Origin: Aromatoleum toluolicum
GTDB taxonomy: Bacteria; Pseudomonadota; Gammaproteobacteria; Burkholderiales; Rhodocyclaceae
DNA: 64,000 bases
Assembly (NCBI RefSeq): GCF_012911005.2
Contig: NZ_WTVS01000014.1
Span: 1 to 64,000, forward strand
Reading direction: 5' to 3'
Shown: positions 37,501 through 46,042 of the stretch, one piece after another
Layout: each line of letters opens with the position of its first letter
How positions within the stretch are numbered: position 1 is the stretch's first letter
The notes under the pieces: generated by a model
The model's input: the letters and a program-made list of their open reading frames with translations, nothing else
Databases searched by the model: none
Told to the model about the DNA's origin: nothing
Program-made: the position numbers and the translations under genes

Positions 37501-38271
37501 TCAGGCAGCGCGGGATACGAATTCGGGGGAGGATTCGGAGGGGGACATGGCGAAGCGGTTTTCGGCGTAGGCCGCGACGTCGCCGATGACGATCAGCGCG
37601 GGCGCAGGCAGCGCCGCTGCACGGGCGCGTTCGGCGATGTCGGCGAGCGTGCCGACCACCTGCCGCTGCGTCGGCAGCGTGCCGTGGGCGATCACCGCGG
37701 CGGGCGTCGCACGCGACAGGCCGCCTGCGGCGAGGCTGTCGGCGATGTGCGGCAATGCGCCCAGGCCCATGTAGATCACCAGCGTTGTGCCGCTTTTCGC
37801 GAGCGCGGACCAGTCCGGCTCCGTGCCGTCCTCGGTGTGGCCGGTCACCATCGTCACGCCGAAGCAGTGCGCGCGATGCGTCACCGGGATGCCGGCGGCA
37901 CCGGCCACCGCGACGCCGGCCGTCAGGCCGTGGATCACCTCGACCTCGATGCCCAGCGCGCGCAGGTAATCCATCTCCTCGCCGCCGCGCCCGAACACGA
38001 AGGGGTCACCGCCCTTCACACGTGCCACCGTCAGCCCGCGCCGCGCATAGCGCGCCATCGCGCGATGGATGAACTCCTGCGCCGCCGACTTCATCCCGGC
38101 GCGCTTGCCGACCCGCAACACGCGTGCCGTCGGCTTCGCCAGCGCGAGCACTTCGTCCGTCACCAGCGCGTCGGCCAGCAGCACATCGGCCTCAGCGATG
38201 GCGCGGGCGGCACGCAGCGTCAGCAGGTCTGCCGCGCCGGGGCCGGCACCAACGAGAAACACCTTGGCCAT
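37501..38271 (-). CDS. cobA: Uroporphyrinogen-III C-methyltransferase (SUMT)
   Basis: The 256-residue SAM-dependent enzyme methylates uroporphyrinogen III to precorrin-2, the first step to sirohaem. Family motifs are VFLVGAGPGAADLLTLRA, RVKGGDPFVFGRGGEE and PVTHRAHC. It is a stand-alone SUMT without the CysG dehydrogenase-ferrochelatase domain, so those steps come from elsewhere. The start MAKVFLVGAG follows GGAGTGGAG. It is the first gene of the cobA-nirB-nirD-transporter-kinase-nasA operon, directly behind an ANTAR-type leader. Confidence 0.95.
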   Translation of the reverse strand: MAKVFLVGAGPGAADLLTLRAARAIAEADVLLADALVTDEVLALAKPTARVLRVGKRAGMKSAAQEFIHRAMARYARRGLTVARVKGGDPFVFGRGGEEMDYLRALGIEVEVIHGLTAGVAVAGAAGIPVTHRAHCFGVTMVTGHTEDGTEPDWSALAKSGTTLVIYMGLGALPHIADSLAAGGLSRATPAAVIAHGTLPTQRQVVGTLADIAERARAAALPAPALIVIGDVAAYAENRFAMSPSESSPEFVSRAA

Positions 38272-38295
38272 GATCGATCTCCACTCCGTAAGGCG

Positions 38296-38404
38296 AAAAA
38301 AAACGGCATCGCGTCGCTCCCGGGATCGAAATCCCGAATAAACGACGGACGCCGTTGTCCGCATGCTCTGCACCAAGCACTTCACCGGAGCCTCGTTGCC
38401 CCGG
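38296..38404 (-). promoter_or_regulatory. ANTAR-responsive two-hairpin leader and overlapping terminator upstream of cobA-nirBD
   Basis: Read on the minus strand, hairpin P1 is CCGGGGC-AACGAG-GCTCCGG (38404 to 38385). Hairpin P2 is CGGAC-AACGGC-GTCCG (38361 to 38346). Both hexaloops have A at position 1 and G at position 4, the ANTAR recognition rule. The 3' half of P2 also forms the 5' arm of a terminator (38355-38343 with 38316-38303), which ends in eight U (38303-38296). P2 and the terminator are therefore mutually exclusive: NasT bound to P1-P2 would allow read-through. The P1-P2 linker is about 23 nt, longer than in the nrtA leader. Confidence 0.88.
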
Positions 38405-38421
38405 CTTGCGGTTCACCTAAC

Positions 38422-38436
38422 GCAAAATGGGTGCCA
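38422..38436 (-). promoter_or_regulatory. Sigma-54 promoter of the cobA-nirBD-nasA operon
   Basis: The minus strand reads TGGCACCCATTTTGC, a perfect -24 (TGGCAC) and -12 (TTGC) pair with 5 nt between. Transcription would begin about 12 nt beyond, close to 38410, placing P1 of the leader within about 10 nt of the RNA 5' end. An AT-rich stretch upstream (38447-38485) could bind a DNA-bending protein. Confidence 0.85.
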
Positions 38437-38525
38437 GTCCCCACACATTTACGTAAGTTGTTATTTTTAAATCAATAACTAACACGCCACCGTTCGCACG
38501 CCGCGCGCAAAGAAGGCGGGAAAGC

Positions 38526-38540
38526 GCACCATTCAGGTGC
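38526..38540. promoter_or_regulatory. NtrC-type enhancer site upstream of the cobA operon
   Basis: GCACCATTCAGGTGC is a perfect 5-bp dyad with a 5-nt spacer, matching the GCAC-N7-GTGC pattern of NtrC sites. It lies about 100 bp upstream of the sigma-54 promoter, a normal enhancer distance. This predicts induction under nitrogen limitation. A looser TGCACC...GGCACC pair follows at about 38554-38576. Confidence 0.7.
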
Positions 38541-38576
38541 ATTCCGCCAGATGCTGCACCACAACATTGCGGCACC

Positions 38577-38871
38577 TGAGGCGCGGGCGCGCCGGCAGCA
38601 CGGCCGATGCAGGACGGCAATCGGGAATGATCGTCACCGCGCACGAATGCCCGGCCGGGAGGATGTAATCAGGAAGGGCGCGATCTACGCCGATCAGCCA
38701 GGAAGGCGAAAAATCGGGGGCTGCGCCCGGTAGACGCCGCGGCGCCCACGCGGCAGCAACTACCGGGAGCGGAGAATCCGTACGCCCCCGGTCGGCTGCA
38801 AGACGTCATGTTCGCCCGCAGACGGCGAGCGATTCCGACGCGGCGCCCTGGGGGGGCGCCGTGACCAGGGC
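38577..38871. other. Intergenic region without a recognised gene between the NtrC site and the RTX gene
   Basis: The roughly 295 bp hold only short open frames without ribosome binding sites. A GC-rich stem near 38846-38862 (GGCGCC...GGCGCC around a G-run), just past the RTX gene stop, may end its transcript. I see nothing else. Confidence 0.4.
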
Positions 38872-40245
38872 TTACGCAAGGATCACGATATCGGAGGCAT
38901 CCAGATCGGCCATCCGGCCGGTCACGACACCGAGCAGGACGGCCGCGGATCCATCCCCGTTGCCGTCTTCATCGTAGTAGAGCTTGCCCGACGCGGTGTC
39001 GTAGATCAGGAAATCGTCCACACCCGTCTCGTTCGCGCTGGCACCGGTCAGCCCAGTGCCCTTGACGAAGTTCGTCGCGGTGAAGCCGGCGAGCGACAGG
39101 AACTCGTCGGCATCGAAGCCCAGCTTGTCGACGGTCGCGTCGAAATCGTTGATGCGATGCACCGTAGCCTTGGTGACCTGCGTGCCGTCCTGCTTGAACA
39201 CCGTGGTGCTGGGCGCGGTGAATAGCGTGTCGAACACGAAGGTGTCGCTGCCCGCACCACCCCAGACCTTGTCCGCGCCCTCGCCAAAGAAGATGACGTC
39301 ATCGCCGGCGCCGGTCTTGATCGTGTCGTTGCCCGCAGAACCAGCGCCATCCTCGGCATAGTAGCCATCCGGATCGATGGTGTCGTTGCCGGCTCCCGTG
39401 GTGATGATGTCGTCACCCTCGCCACCGATCACGACATTGTTGCCGTCGCCGGCGCGCACGTTGTCGCTGCCCGTACCCGACGCAATGAAATCGTCGCCGC
39501 TGCCGCCGGTAACGCGATCGTTGCCGTCGTTATCATCCACCAGGCCGATTTCGGCGAACACCGCATTGGAGCCGTTGCCGGTCTGGACGTTGTCGTTGCC
39601 CGTGCCCATGTAGATGATGTCATCGCCGTCGCCCGCCTTGACGGTGTCGTTGCCGGCATTGCCATCGATGACGTCATCGCCCGCAGTGCCGGTCAGCTTG
39701 TCGTTGCCGGTCGTGCCGATCAGGCCATCCCACTCGACGACCGACCACAGCAGGTTCGCGCCATCCAGGTCGTTCCACTGCCCCGGCGATCCGAGGCCGC
39801 CGGCCGGCGCAGGCCACTTGCCCGTTGCGATGGCGAGGAAGTTCTGCACCCCGCCAAAGTTGTCCGGCTCGCCGCCTAGGCTGCCGGAACCCCAGTTCTG
39901 GTAACCCGACCCGAGCAGCGTGCCGTCCAGCCACTGCCAGCTGCCTTCGCTTTGCACGTCCGACGCGCCGAGCCAGAGATAGCTCGCGTTTCCACCGTCC
40001 GTGGCCACGGTCGCCCCATTGGGGACCGACGGCTTCAGGTTCTTGAGGATTGCGGCGTTTTCGGCAGCGGAACCGATCAGCGAAAGATAGGACGGAACGA
40101 TCAACGGGCCGCCGAGACCGGCCCCCTCCAACCGGCCTTCGTCGCTCCATGCGAGCCCCAGCGCGTTCGCCGAGGCATCGTCCCAGCTCAGCGGTGCCGT
40201 CTCGATCTCGTAGGTATGTCCGTTGTAGTAGAAGTGCATCGCCAT
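38872..40245 (-). CDS. C-type-lectin / RTX calcium-binding secreted protein
   Basis: The 457-residue protein has an N-terminal C-type-lectin-like domain (about 1-175; YLWLGASDVQSEGSWQWLDG, GEPDNFGGVQNF and GQWNDL, which resemble calcium/carbohydrate-binding segments). About a dozen RTX nonapeptides follow (about 178-345; GNDTVKAGDGDDIIYMGTG type), then a C-terminal domain (FLIYDTASGKLYYDEDGNGDGSA) typical of type I secretion substrates. There is no N-terminal signal peptide, as expected. No HlyB/HlyD/TolC genes are in the window, so export must use a distant system. It lies alone between the two nitrate operons. Its role (adhesin or surface layer) is inferred. Confidence 0.88.
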   Translation of the reverse strand: MAMHFYYNGHTYEIETAPLSWDDASANALGLAWSDEGRLEGAGLGGPLIVPSYLSLIGSAAENAAILKNLKPSVPNGATVATDGGNASYLWLGASDVQSEGSWQWLDGTLLGSGYQNWGSGSLGGEPDNFGGVQNFLAIATGKWPAPAGGLGSPGQWNDLDGANLLWSVVEWDGLIGTTGNDKLTGTAGDDVIDGNAGNDTVKAGDGDDIIYMGTGNDNVQTGNGSNAVFAEIGLVDDNDGNDRVTGGSGDDFIASGTGSDNVRAGDGNNVVIGGEGDDIITTGAGNDTIDPDGYYAEDGAGSAGNDTIKTGAGDDVIFFGEGADKVWGGAGSDTFVFDTLFTAPSTTVFKQDGTQVTKATVHRINDFDATVDKLGFDADEFLSLAGFTATNFVKGTGLTGASANETGVDDFLIYDTASGKLYYDEDGNGDGSAAVLLGVVTGRMADLDASDIVILA

Positions 40246-40391
40246 CGCAGTTTTTCTCCGGTTCCGGGCTTCGGAGATGATAACCGCGCATCATTGCCAC
40301 GTCACCCGTACGTCGTGACACGGCCACACAAACGCAACGACGGACGCGCGCGACGGCGGGAGGTCGTACGCCCCTCCCGTCGCCGCTCCGC

Positions 40392-41183
40392 TCAGGCCGC
40401 GCGCTTCAGCTGCTTCTTGTAGAGGAAATCCAGCACCGCCGCGCGGCAGTGCGCGAACTCCGGCAACTCCGCGAGCGCCAGCCGGTCGCGCGGACGCTCG
40501 AGCTTCACGTCGAGGATCTCGCCGATCATCGCCGCAGGCCCGTTGGTGAGCATCACGACGCGATCGGAAAGCAGCACCGCCTCATCCACGTCGTGCGTCA
40601 CCATCACCATCGTCGCCTTCGTCGCCGCGAGGATCTTCACCAGTTCGTCCTGCAGGGTCGCGCGCGTCAGCGCATCGAGCGCGCCGAAGGGCTCGTCCAT
40701 CAGCAGGATGCGCGGCTCCATCGACAGCGCGCGGGCGATGCCGACGCGCTGCTTCATGCCGCCCGAGATCTCGTGCGGGAACTTCGTCTCGGCGTGCGAC
40801 AGCCCGACCAGCGCCAGCGCGTCCTGCGTGCGCTGCTTCAACTTCGCCTTGCCCTCCTTGGCGCCGAACACGCGATCGACTGCGAGATACACGTTGTCGT
40901 AGCACGTGAGCCACGGCAGCAGCGAATGGTTCTGGAACACCACCGCGCGCTCCGGCCCCGGACCGGCGATCTCGCGCCCGTCGCACAGCATCACGCCCGA
41001 ACTCGGCCGCGTCAGCCCCGCGATCAGGTTCAGCAGCGTCGACTTGCCGCAGCCCGAATGCCCGATCAGGCTGATGCTCTCGCCCTCGTGGATGTCGAGC
41101 GTGATGTCGCGCAACGCCGTGAAGGGGCCGTTCTTCGTGTTGAAGACCTGGCCGACGTTCTCGATCTGTACGATCTTCTTCAT
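40392..41183 (-). CDS. nrtD: Nitrate ABC transporter, ATP-binding subunit
   Basis: The 263-residue ATPase has Walker A (GHSGCGKST), signature ISGGMKQR and Walker B ([13 protein letters not shown]). It matches the NrtD/SsuB/TauB group that energises uptake of nitrate, sulfonates or cyanate. It lacks the NrtC-type fused substrate-binding domain. Substrate is assigned from the adjacent NrtA-like protein and the ANTAR leader. It is the last gene of nrtABD, 18 bp after nrtB. Confidence 0.92.
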   Translation of the reverse strand: MKKIVQIENVGQVFNTKNGPFTALRDITLDIHEGESISLIGHSGCGKSTLLNLIAGLTRPSSGVMLCDGREIAGPGPERAVVFQNHSLLPWLTCYDNVYLAVDRVFGAKEGKAKLKQRTQDALALVGLSHAETKFPHEISGGMKQRVGIARALSMEPRILLMDEPFGALDALTRATLQDELVKILAATKATMVMVTHDVDEAVLLSDRVVMLTNGPAAMIGEILDVKLERPRDRLALAELPEFAHCRAAVLDFLYKKQLKRAA

Positions 41184-41201
41184 GATGGTCTCCTCCGCCG
41201 C

Positions 41202-42140
41202 TCAGCGGCTTTCGTAGTTGAAGCGTCGCGCCACCAGCATCAGCGCCTGCTCGAGGATCAGGCCGACGATGCCGATCACGAAGATCGCGATGATGATGTG
41301 CTCGACCTTGAGGTTGTTCCACTCGTCCCACACCCAGAAGCCGATGCCCACGCCGCCGGTCAGCATCTCGGCCGCGACGATCACCAGCCACGCCGTGCCG
41401 ATCGACAGGCGGATACCGGTCAGCATGTAGGGCAGCACCGCCGGGAACAGGATCTTCGTGAACACCTTCCATTCGGACAGGTTCAGCACCCGCGCGACGT
41501 TGAGGTAGTCCTGCGGCACGCGCGTCACGCCCTGTGCGGTGTTCAGGATCATCGGCCAGATCGAGCAGATGAAGATCGTCCAGGTCGCCGCCGGGTCGGC
41601 GCGCTGGAACACCAGCAGGCCGATCGGCAGCCACGCCAGCGGGCTCACCGGGCGCAGCAGGCTGATGATCGGGTTCATCATGCGCGACAGCACCGCGAAG
41701 CGCCCCAGCAGGAAGCCCGCCGGGATCCCCACCAGCGCCGCGATGCCGAAGCCGATGGCGACGCGTTGCAGCGAGGCGAGCACGTTCCAGCCGATGCCCT
41801 GGTCGTTCGGTCCGGCGCGGTAGAACGGATCGGCAAAGATCGCCACCGCCGCGTCCCACGTCTTGCCCGGCGTCGGGATGCCACCGCCGTTCATCGTCGC
41901 CAGATGCCACAAGCCGATCAGCAGCGCGAGCCCCGCCAGCGGCGGCAGTGACGCCTGCATCAGCGCGCGCATCCACTCGCCCAGGCGCGCGCCGCCCCCC
42001 CTGCCCGGCACCGCCGCGGGTGCGTCGGCCGCCACCACCTTCACCGTCCTGCTCTTGCCGCGCGCCGCGAGCTCCGCGCGCAGCCCCTTGACTTCCGCGG
42101 TCCCGGCGTCGTTCCGGTCCGCCACCACTGCCAGCGTCAT
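41202..42140 (-). CDS. nrtB: Nitrate ABC transporter, permease subunit
   Basis: The 312-residue membrane protein has about six helices after a long polar N-terminal stretch of about 75 residues. The cytoplasmic coupling loop contains VPQDYLNVARVLNLSEWKVFTKILFPAVLPYM (read as VARVLNLSEWKVF and KILFPAVLPYM), the EAA-type interface with the ATPase. The start at MTLAVVADRN follows GGGAGGGGG. It lies 16 bp after nrtA. Confidence 0.93.
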   Translation of the reverse strand: MTLAVVADRNDAGTAEVKGLRAELAARGKSRTVKVVAADAPAAVPGRGGGARLGEWMRALMQASLPPLAGLALLIGLWHLATMNGGGIPTPGKTWDAAVAIFADPFYRAGPNDQGIGWNVLASLQRVAIGFGIAALVGIPAGFLLGRFAVLSRMMNPIISLLRPVSPLAWLPIGLLVFQRADPAATWTIFICSIWPMILNTAQGVTRVPQDYLNVARVLNLSEWKVFTKILFPAVLPYMLTGIRLSIGTAWLVIVAAEMLTGGVGIGFWVWDEWNNLKVEHIIIAIFVIGIVGLILEQALMLVARRFNYESR

Positions 42141-42156
42141 CACCGCCCCCTCCCGC

Positions 42157-43416
42157 TCACGCCCTGACCTTGAACGAACCCGCGTACTTCTTCGGGTCCT
42201 TGCCGTCCCACACCACGCCATCGATCAGCTTGTGGCTGCGCATGTCGCTCTTCGGCAGCGGCACGTTCGCCGCCGTCGCCGCCTGCTTGTAGATGTCGAT
42301 GCGGTTGATCTGCTTCGCCACAGCGAGGTAATCGACGTCGCGGTCGAGCAGCCCCCAGCGGCGGTGCTGCGTCAGGAACCACATGCCGTCCGACAGGTAG
42401 GGGAAGTTCACCGCGCCGTCGTTGTAGAACTTCATGTAGTTCGGATCGTCCCAGCTCTTGCCCAGGCCGTTGGAATAGCGGCCGAGCATGCGCTCGAGGA
42501 TCACGTCCATGTCCGTGTTGATGTAGGACTTCTGCGCCACCGTCTCGGCGGTGGCCCGGCGGTTGGGCAGCGACGAGTCGATCCAGCGCCCGGCTTCGAG
42601 GATCGCCGCAGTCAGCGCGCGCGCCGCGTTCGGATGCTTGGCGACCCAGTCGGCGGTCGTGCCGAGCACCTTCTCCGGGTGATCGGTCCAGATGTCCTGC
42701 GTCGTTACCGCGGTGAAGCCGATCTTGTCCATGATCGCGCGGTTGTTCCACGGCTCGCCGACGCAGAAACCGTCCATGTTGCCCACGCGCATGTTCGCGA
42801 CCATCTGCGGCGGCGGCACGGTGATGACCTTCACGTCCTTCATCGGGTTGATGTCGTGCGCGGCCAGCCAGTAGTACAGCCACATCGCGTGGGTGCCGGT
42901 CGGGAAGGTCTGCGCGAACGTGTACTCGCCCGGCTTCGTGGTGATCAGCTTCTTCAGTCCGGCACCGTCGGTGACGCCCTGTTCCCTGAGCTTGTTCGCG
43001 AGCGTGATCGCCTGACCGTTGTGGTTCAGGTTCATCAGCACCGCCATGTCCTTCTTCGGCCCGCCGATGCCCAGATGCACGCCATACACCAGGCCGTACA
43101 GCACGTGCGCCGCGTCGAGCTCGCCCGACACCAGCTTGTCGCGCACCGCGGCCCAGCTCGCCTCCTTGCTCGGGATGATCTTGATGCCGTACTTCTCGTC
43201 GAACTTCTGCACCGCGGCCATCACCACCGACGAGCAATCCGTCAGCGGAATGAAGCCGACGCGGATTTCCTTCTTCTCCGGAGCGTCCGAACCAGCCGCC
43301 CACACGCCGCCGCTCACGCCCAGCCCAGCCGATCCCATCATCGCCGCTCCCGAAAGCGCCACCGTGCGCCGCATGAATTCCCGACGCATCATCCCGTTGT
43401 CGTCCAATCCGCTCAT
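42157..43416 (-). CDS. nrtA: Nitrate-binding periplasmic protein of the NrtABD transporter
   Basis: The 419-residue solute-binding protein has a twin-arginine-like leader (MRREFMRRTVALSGAAMMGS) and an NrtA/SsuA-type two-lobed fold (VGFIPLTDCSSVVMAAVQKF; NMDGFCVGEPWNNRAI). The leader makes it the transport protein rather than NasS, the cytoplasmic nitrate sensor of the same fold. The start MSGLDDNG has GGGAG at 7 nt; ATG two codons earlier is too close to it. Upstream lie the ANTAR leader and sigma-54 promoter. Confidence 0.93.
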   Translation of the reverse strand: MSGLDDNGMMRREFMRRTVALSGAAMMGSAGLGVSGGVWAAGSDAPEKKEIRVGFIPLTDCSSVVMAAVQKFDEKYGIKIIPSKEASWAAVRDKLVSGELDAAHVLYGLVYGVHLGIGGPKKDMAVLMNLNHNGQAITLANKLREQGVTDGAGLKKLITTKPGEYTFAQTFPTGTHAMWLYYWLAAHDINPMKDVKVITVPPPQMVANMRVGNMDGFCVGEPWNNRAIMDKIGFTAVTTQDIWTDHPEKVLGTTADWVAKHPNAARALTAAILEAGRWIDSSLPNRRATAETVAQKSYINTDMDVILERMLGRYSNGLGKSWDDPNYMKFYNDGAVNFPYLSDGMWFLTQHRRWGLLDRDVDYLAVAKQINRIDIYKQAATAANVPLPKSDMRSHKLIDGVVWDGKDPKKYAGSFKVRA

Positions 43417-43443
43417 CTTCATCTCCCTGCAGGCCAGAAAAAC

Positions 43444-43531
43444 AAAAACGGCGCACACCGCCCGCGAAACACGTTCCGCAGGGATGGACGCCGTTGTCCG
43501 TAGCTTGCACCAGTCCCTGCTTTGGAACCGG
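43444..43531 (-). promoter_or_regulatory. ANTAR-responsive two-hairpin leader and overlapping terminator upstream of nrtABD
   Basis: On the minus strand P1 is CCGGTTCC-AAAGCA-GGGACTGG (43531 to 43510; 8 bp including two G-U). P2 is GGAC-AACGGC-GTCC (43499 to 43486), with the same hexaloop as the cobA leader. Both loops obey A1/G4. A terminator pairs AACGGCG (43495-43489, from P2) with CGCCGTT (43453-43447) and ends in a U-rich tract. The logic is the same as at cobA, but the stem and P1-loop sequences differ, which supports conservation of structure. Confidence 0.88.
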
Positions 43532-43577
43532 TCAATCTGCTGTCGAACCGCCGTTGATTCGACTCGTTGTCTCCCTA

Positions 43578-43592
43578 GCAGCCGACGTGCCA
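43578..43592 (-). promoter_or_regulatory. Sigma-54 promoter of nrtABD
   Basis: The minus strand reads TGGCACGTCGGCTGC: consensus -24 and one mismatch at -12 (CTGC for TTGC). Predicted transcription starts near 43567, about 35 nt before P1 of the leader. Confidence 0.7.
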
Positions 43593-43680
43593 GCTGACGC
43601 AATCTTCGCCAACAAGCTTCACGCAAGCCGCCTTCCGGCTCGCATCGATGTCAGAGACATAGCGCAGAGCCCATCCGGCC

Positions 43681-43695
43681 GCACTATTGCAGTGC
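43681..43695. promoter_or_regulatory. NtrC-type enhancer site upstream of nrtABD
   Basis: GCACTATTGCAGTGC matches GCAC-N7-GTGC with a further internal A-T step of dyad symmetry. It lies about 90 bp upstream of the sigma-54 promoter, mirroring the arrangement at cobA. It could also serve the divergent Cache gene. Confidence 0.65.
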
Positions 43696-43835
43696 ACAAC
43701 GCGCCTCGCCTGCACCAAACCTGCGCGGCGGTGCCGCCAACACATGCGGGAATCCACTTATTGCAGATAGCATCGTTAAATGATCATGTCACATCCCGTG
43801 TTAATCTATCCATCCGCACAATCGGGAGCTCAACC

Positions 43836-44297
43836 ATGCATTTTCTGAAAAAACTGCTCGTCCTCGCCGCACTGAGTCTCACCTTCGCCTCGCCCGGCCA
43901 GGCCGCCGTCAGCGCCGACGAGGCCAAGACGCTGGTGGACAAGGCCGTCGCGCACGTCAAGCAGGTCGGCATCGAGCAGGCATTCAAGGAGTTCAACGAC
44001 CCGGCGGGAAGCTGGGTCAAGGGCGAGCTGTACATCCTTGCCTACGACTACCAGGGCACCAACCTCGTCCTCGGCTCCAATCCGAAGATGAACGGCAAGA
44101 ATCTATGGGACATCAAGTCCCCCGACGGCAAGTTCGTCGTGCGGGAGTTCGTCGAACTCGTAAAGACCAAGGGCAGCGGCTGGGTGGACTACCAGTGGTC
44201 CAACCCCGAGTCGAAGAAGATCGAGAACAAGACGACCTTCGTGACCCGGGTGCCCGGCATGGACGCCGTGATCGGCTGCGGCATCTACAAGAACTGA
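43836..44297 (+). CDS. Secreted single-Cache-domain protein
   Basis: The 153-residue protein has a Sec signal peptide (about 1-22, ending PGQAA). It then consists almost entirely of one sCache_2-type sensor domain ([32 protein letters not shown], read as [11 protein letters not shown] and [11 protein letters not shown], then GSGWVDYQW and GCGIYKN). Such domains bind small organic acids or similar ligands in chemoreceptors. Here it is not fused to a signalling domain. The MCP gene begins 76 bp downstream on the same strand. GGGAG precedes the ATG. It could be a periplasmic ligand-binding partner. Confidence 0.85.
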   Translation: MHFLKKLLVLAALSLTFASPGQAAVSADEAKTLVDKAVAHVKQVGIEQAFKEFNDPAGSWVKGELYILAYDYQGTNLVLGSNPKMNGKNLWDIKSPDGKFVVREFVELVKTKGSGWVDYQWSNPESKKIENKTTFVTRVPGMDAVIGCGIYKN

Positions 44298-44373
44298 TCG
44301 CGCACGCCGCGGACGCAACCGGGCGCGATGCCGCCCGGGAGCCCCCCTAGCTTCCGCCTTCCGAGCACACGCC

Positions 44374-46014
44374 ATGACGCGCCTTGTCCTTGACCTTCCG
44401 ATCACCGCAAAAACCGCCCTCGCTCCACTGGTCACCATCGCCTTCATGATCGTCGTGTTCGTGACCGGCTATGCAGCGCTGCGCGACCAGAAACTCGCGA
44501 TGGCAAGCCTCGTGACGGAGCGATTCGCGACCTACGAGGCGGTCGCCGCCTTGGGCAAGGAACTCGCGACGGCACACGGCAGGATTTACCGCGTGATCGC
44601 GTGGGCCAACCACAAGGACGGCGGTGCCGAGCTGACACAGCAGGTCCGGCAGCTCAGCACGCGTCTCGACGAGCTCGTCGCAGAGGGCCGCGCCCTCTCC
44701 GCGCGCGAGCACCTCGGGGCGGACGAGCGCGACAAGCTCGGGTCGGTGGAGGCCGCCGTGTCCGACTACGCCAAGGCGGCGAAGAACGCGCTCGACATGG
44801 CCGAGACCGATGCCGCCTTCTCGGCCATCTACATGGACGGCGCAAGCAAGGTTTTCGACCGCGCGAACGCCGACCTTTCGCAGCTGATCGATCTCGAAGA
44901 GGCGGCCGCCCGGCGTCAGTACGACGCCACTGCCGACAACTTCGCACGCAGCCAGCGCATCTTCGTCATTGCACTGGTGCTCGCGGCAACCATCGCGACG
45001 CTGCTGACCTGGCTGATGACCGGCACCATGCGGCGGGCCATCGGCGCGATCGAAACGGCGGCGAACCACCTGCGCGGGGGCGACCTCACACGCCGCGTGG
45101 AGGTACTCGGCAATGACGAGATCGGGCGCAGCGCGCGCGCCTTCAACGAATTCATCGCCTCCCTGCAGCAGACGCTGACGACCGTGCACGGACACGCCAA
45201 CGAGGTCTCGTCCGCGGCCGGCCACCTCACGTCGACCGCCGGCGCCGTCGCCCACAGCTCGGTCAAGCAGAGCGACGCTGCGATGCAGACGGCGGCGACG
45301 ATCGAGCAGCTCACCGCCAGCGTCGCGCAAATTCACGACAGCACGGACTGTCTGCGCGACATCTCCAGCGCGAGCCTCGAACACACCCGGCAGGGCACGG
45401 CCAGCGTGTCCGAGCTGCTGCGCGAGATGACGGTCGTCGGCGAGGCGGTGGATTCGATGCGCGGCACGATCGATGAATTCGTGCAGAGCGCGCAGTCGAT
45501 CAAACACATGACCCAGGTCGTCAAGGAAATCTCCGACCAGACCAATCTGCTCGCGCTCAATGCCGCAATCGAAGCCGCGCGGGCCGGCGAGCAAGGGCGC
45601 GGCTTCGCGGTGGTTGCCGACGAGGTGCGCAAGCTGGCGGAAAAGTCGAGCGCCACGGCAGACCAGATCGAATCCGTGACCCACACCCTGAGTGCGCAGT
45701 CCTCGGAGGTGCAACGCTCCATCCTCGGCGGCGCCGATGCCCTCCACTCGTGTCAGCAGTATCTCGGCAACGTCTCGGGCGTGCTGGAGCGGGCGAACCG
45801 CTCCGTGGATGAAACCGATCGCGGCGTCGACCAGATCGCCGACACGCTCTCGCAGCAGCAGCGCAGCAGTCTCGAGATCTCAAACCACATCGAGCGCATT
45901 GCGCGGATGGCCGAGGACAACAAGGGCGCCAGCGAACAGGCTTCGGTCGCCGCGCGCCAGCTCGAATCCTTGTCCGCGAACCTGCTGGGCGAGGTCAGAC
46001 GCTTCCAGGTCTGA
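44374..46014 (+). CDS. Methyl-accepting chemotaxis protein with four-helix-bundle sensor
   Basis: The 546-residue chemoreceptor has a first membrane helix (about 16-35), a helical periplasmic domain of about 155 residues and a second helix (about 192-212). A HAMP domain and cytoplasmic signalling hairpin follow, with the perfect tip [20 protein letters not shown] / [18 protein letters not shown]. There is no C-terminal pentapeptide. The sensor resembles 4HB_MCP-type domains, which often bind partner proteins or NIT-like ligands. It is divergent from nrtABD, just after the Cache gene and before nasT. Nitrate taxis is a guess from context. Confidence 0.92.
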   Translation: MTRLVLDLPITAKTALAPLVTIAFMIVVFVTGYAALRDQKLAMASLVTERFATYEAVAALGKELATAHGRIYRVIAWANHKDGGAELTQQVRQLSTRLDELVAEGRALSAREHLGADERDKLGSVEAAVSDYAKAAKNALDMAETDAAFSAIYMDGASKVFDRANADLSQLIDLEEAAARRQYDATADNFARSQRIFVIALVLAATIATLLTWLMTGTMRRAIGAIETAANHLRGGDLTRRVEVLGNDEIGRSARAFNEFIASLQQTLTTVHGHANEVSSAAGHLTSTAGAVAHSSVKQSDAAMQTAATIEQLTASVAQIHDSTDCLRDISSASLEHTRQGTASVSELLREMTVVGEAVDSMRGTIDEFVQSAQSIKHMTQVVKEISDQTNLLALNAAIEAARAGEQGRGFAVVADEVRKLAEKSSATADQIESVTHTLSAQSSEVQRSILGGADALHSCQQYLGNVSGVLERANRSVDETDRGVDQIADTLSQQQRSSLEISNHIERIARMAEDNKGASEQASVAARQLESLSANLLGEVRRFQV

Positions 46015-46042
46015 GGCGCACGGCCCGAGATCGCCGCGCCTT

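Noticed and set aside
42157-43416. Reading the NrtA-like protein as NasS
   Set aside because: A twin-arginine-type export leader and linkage to nrtB and nrtD mark it as the periplasmic transport component.
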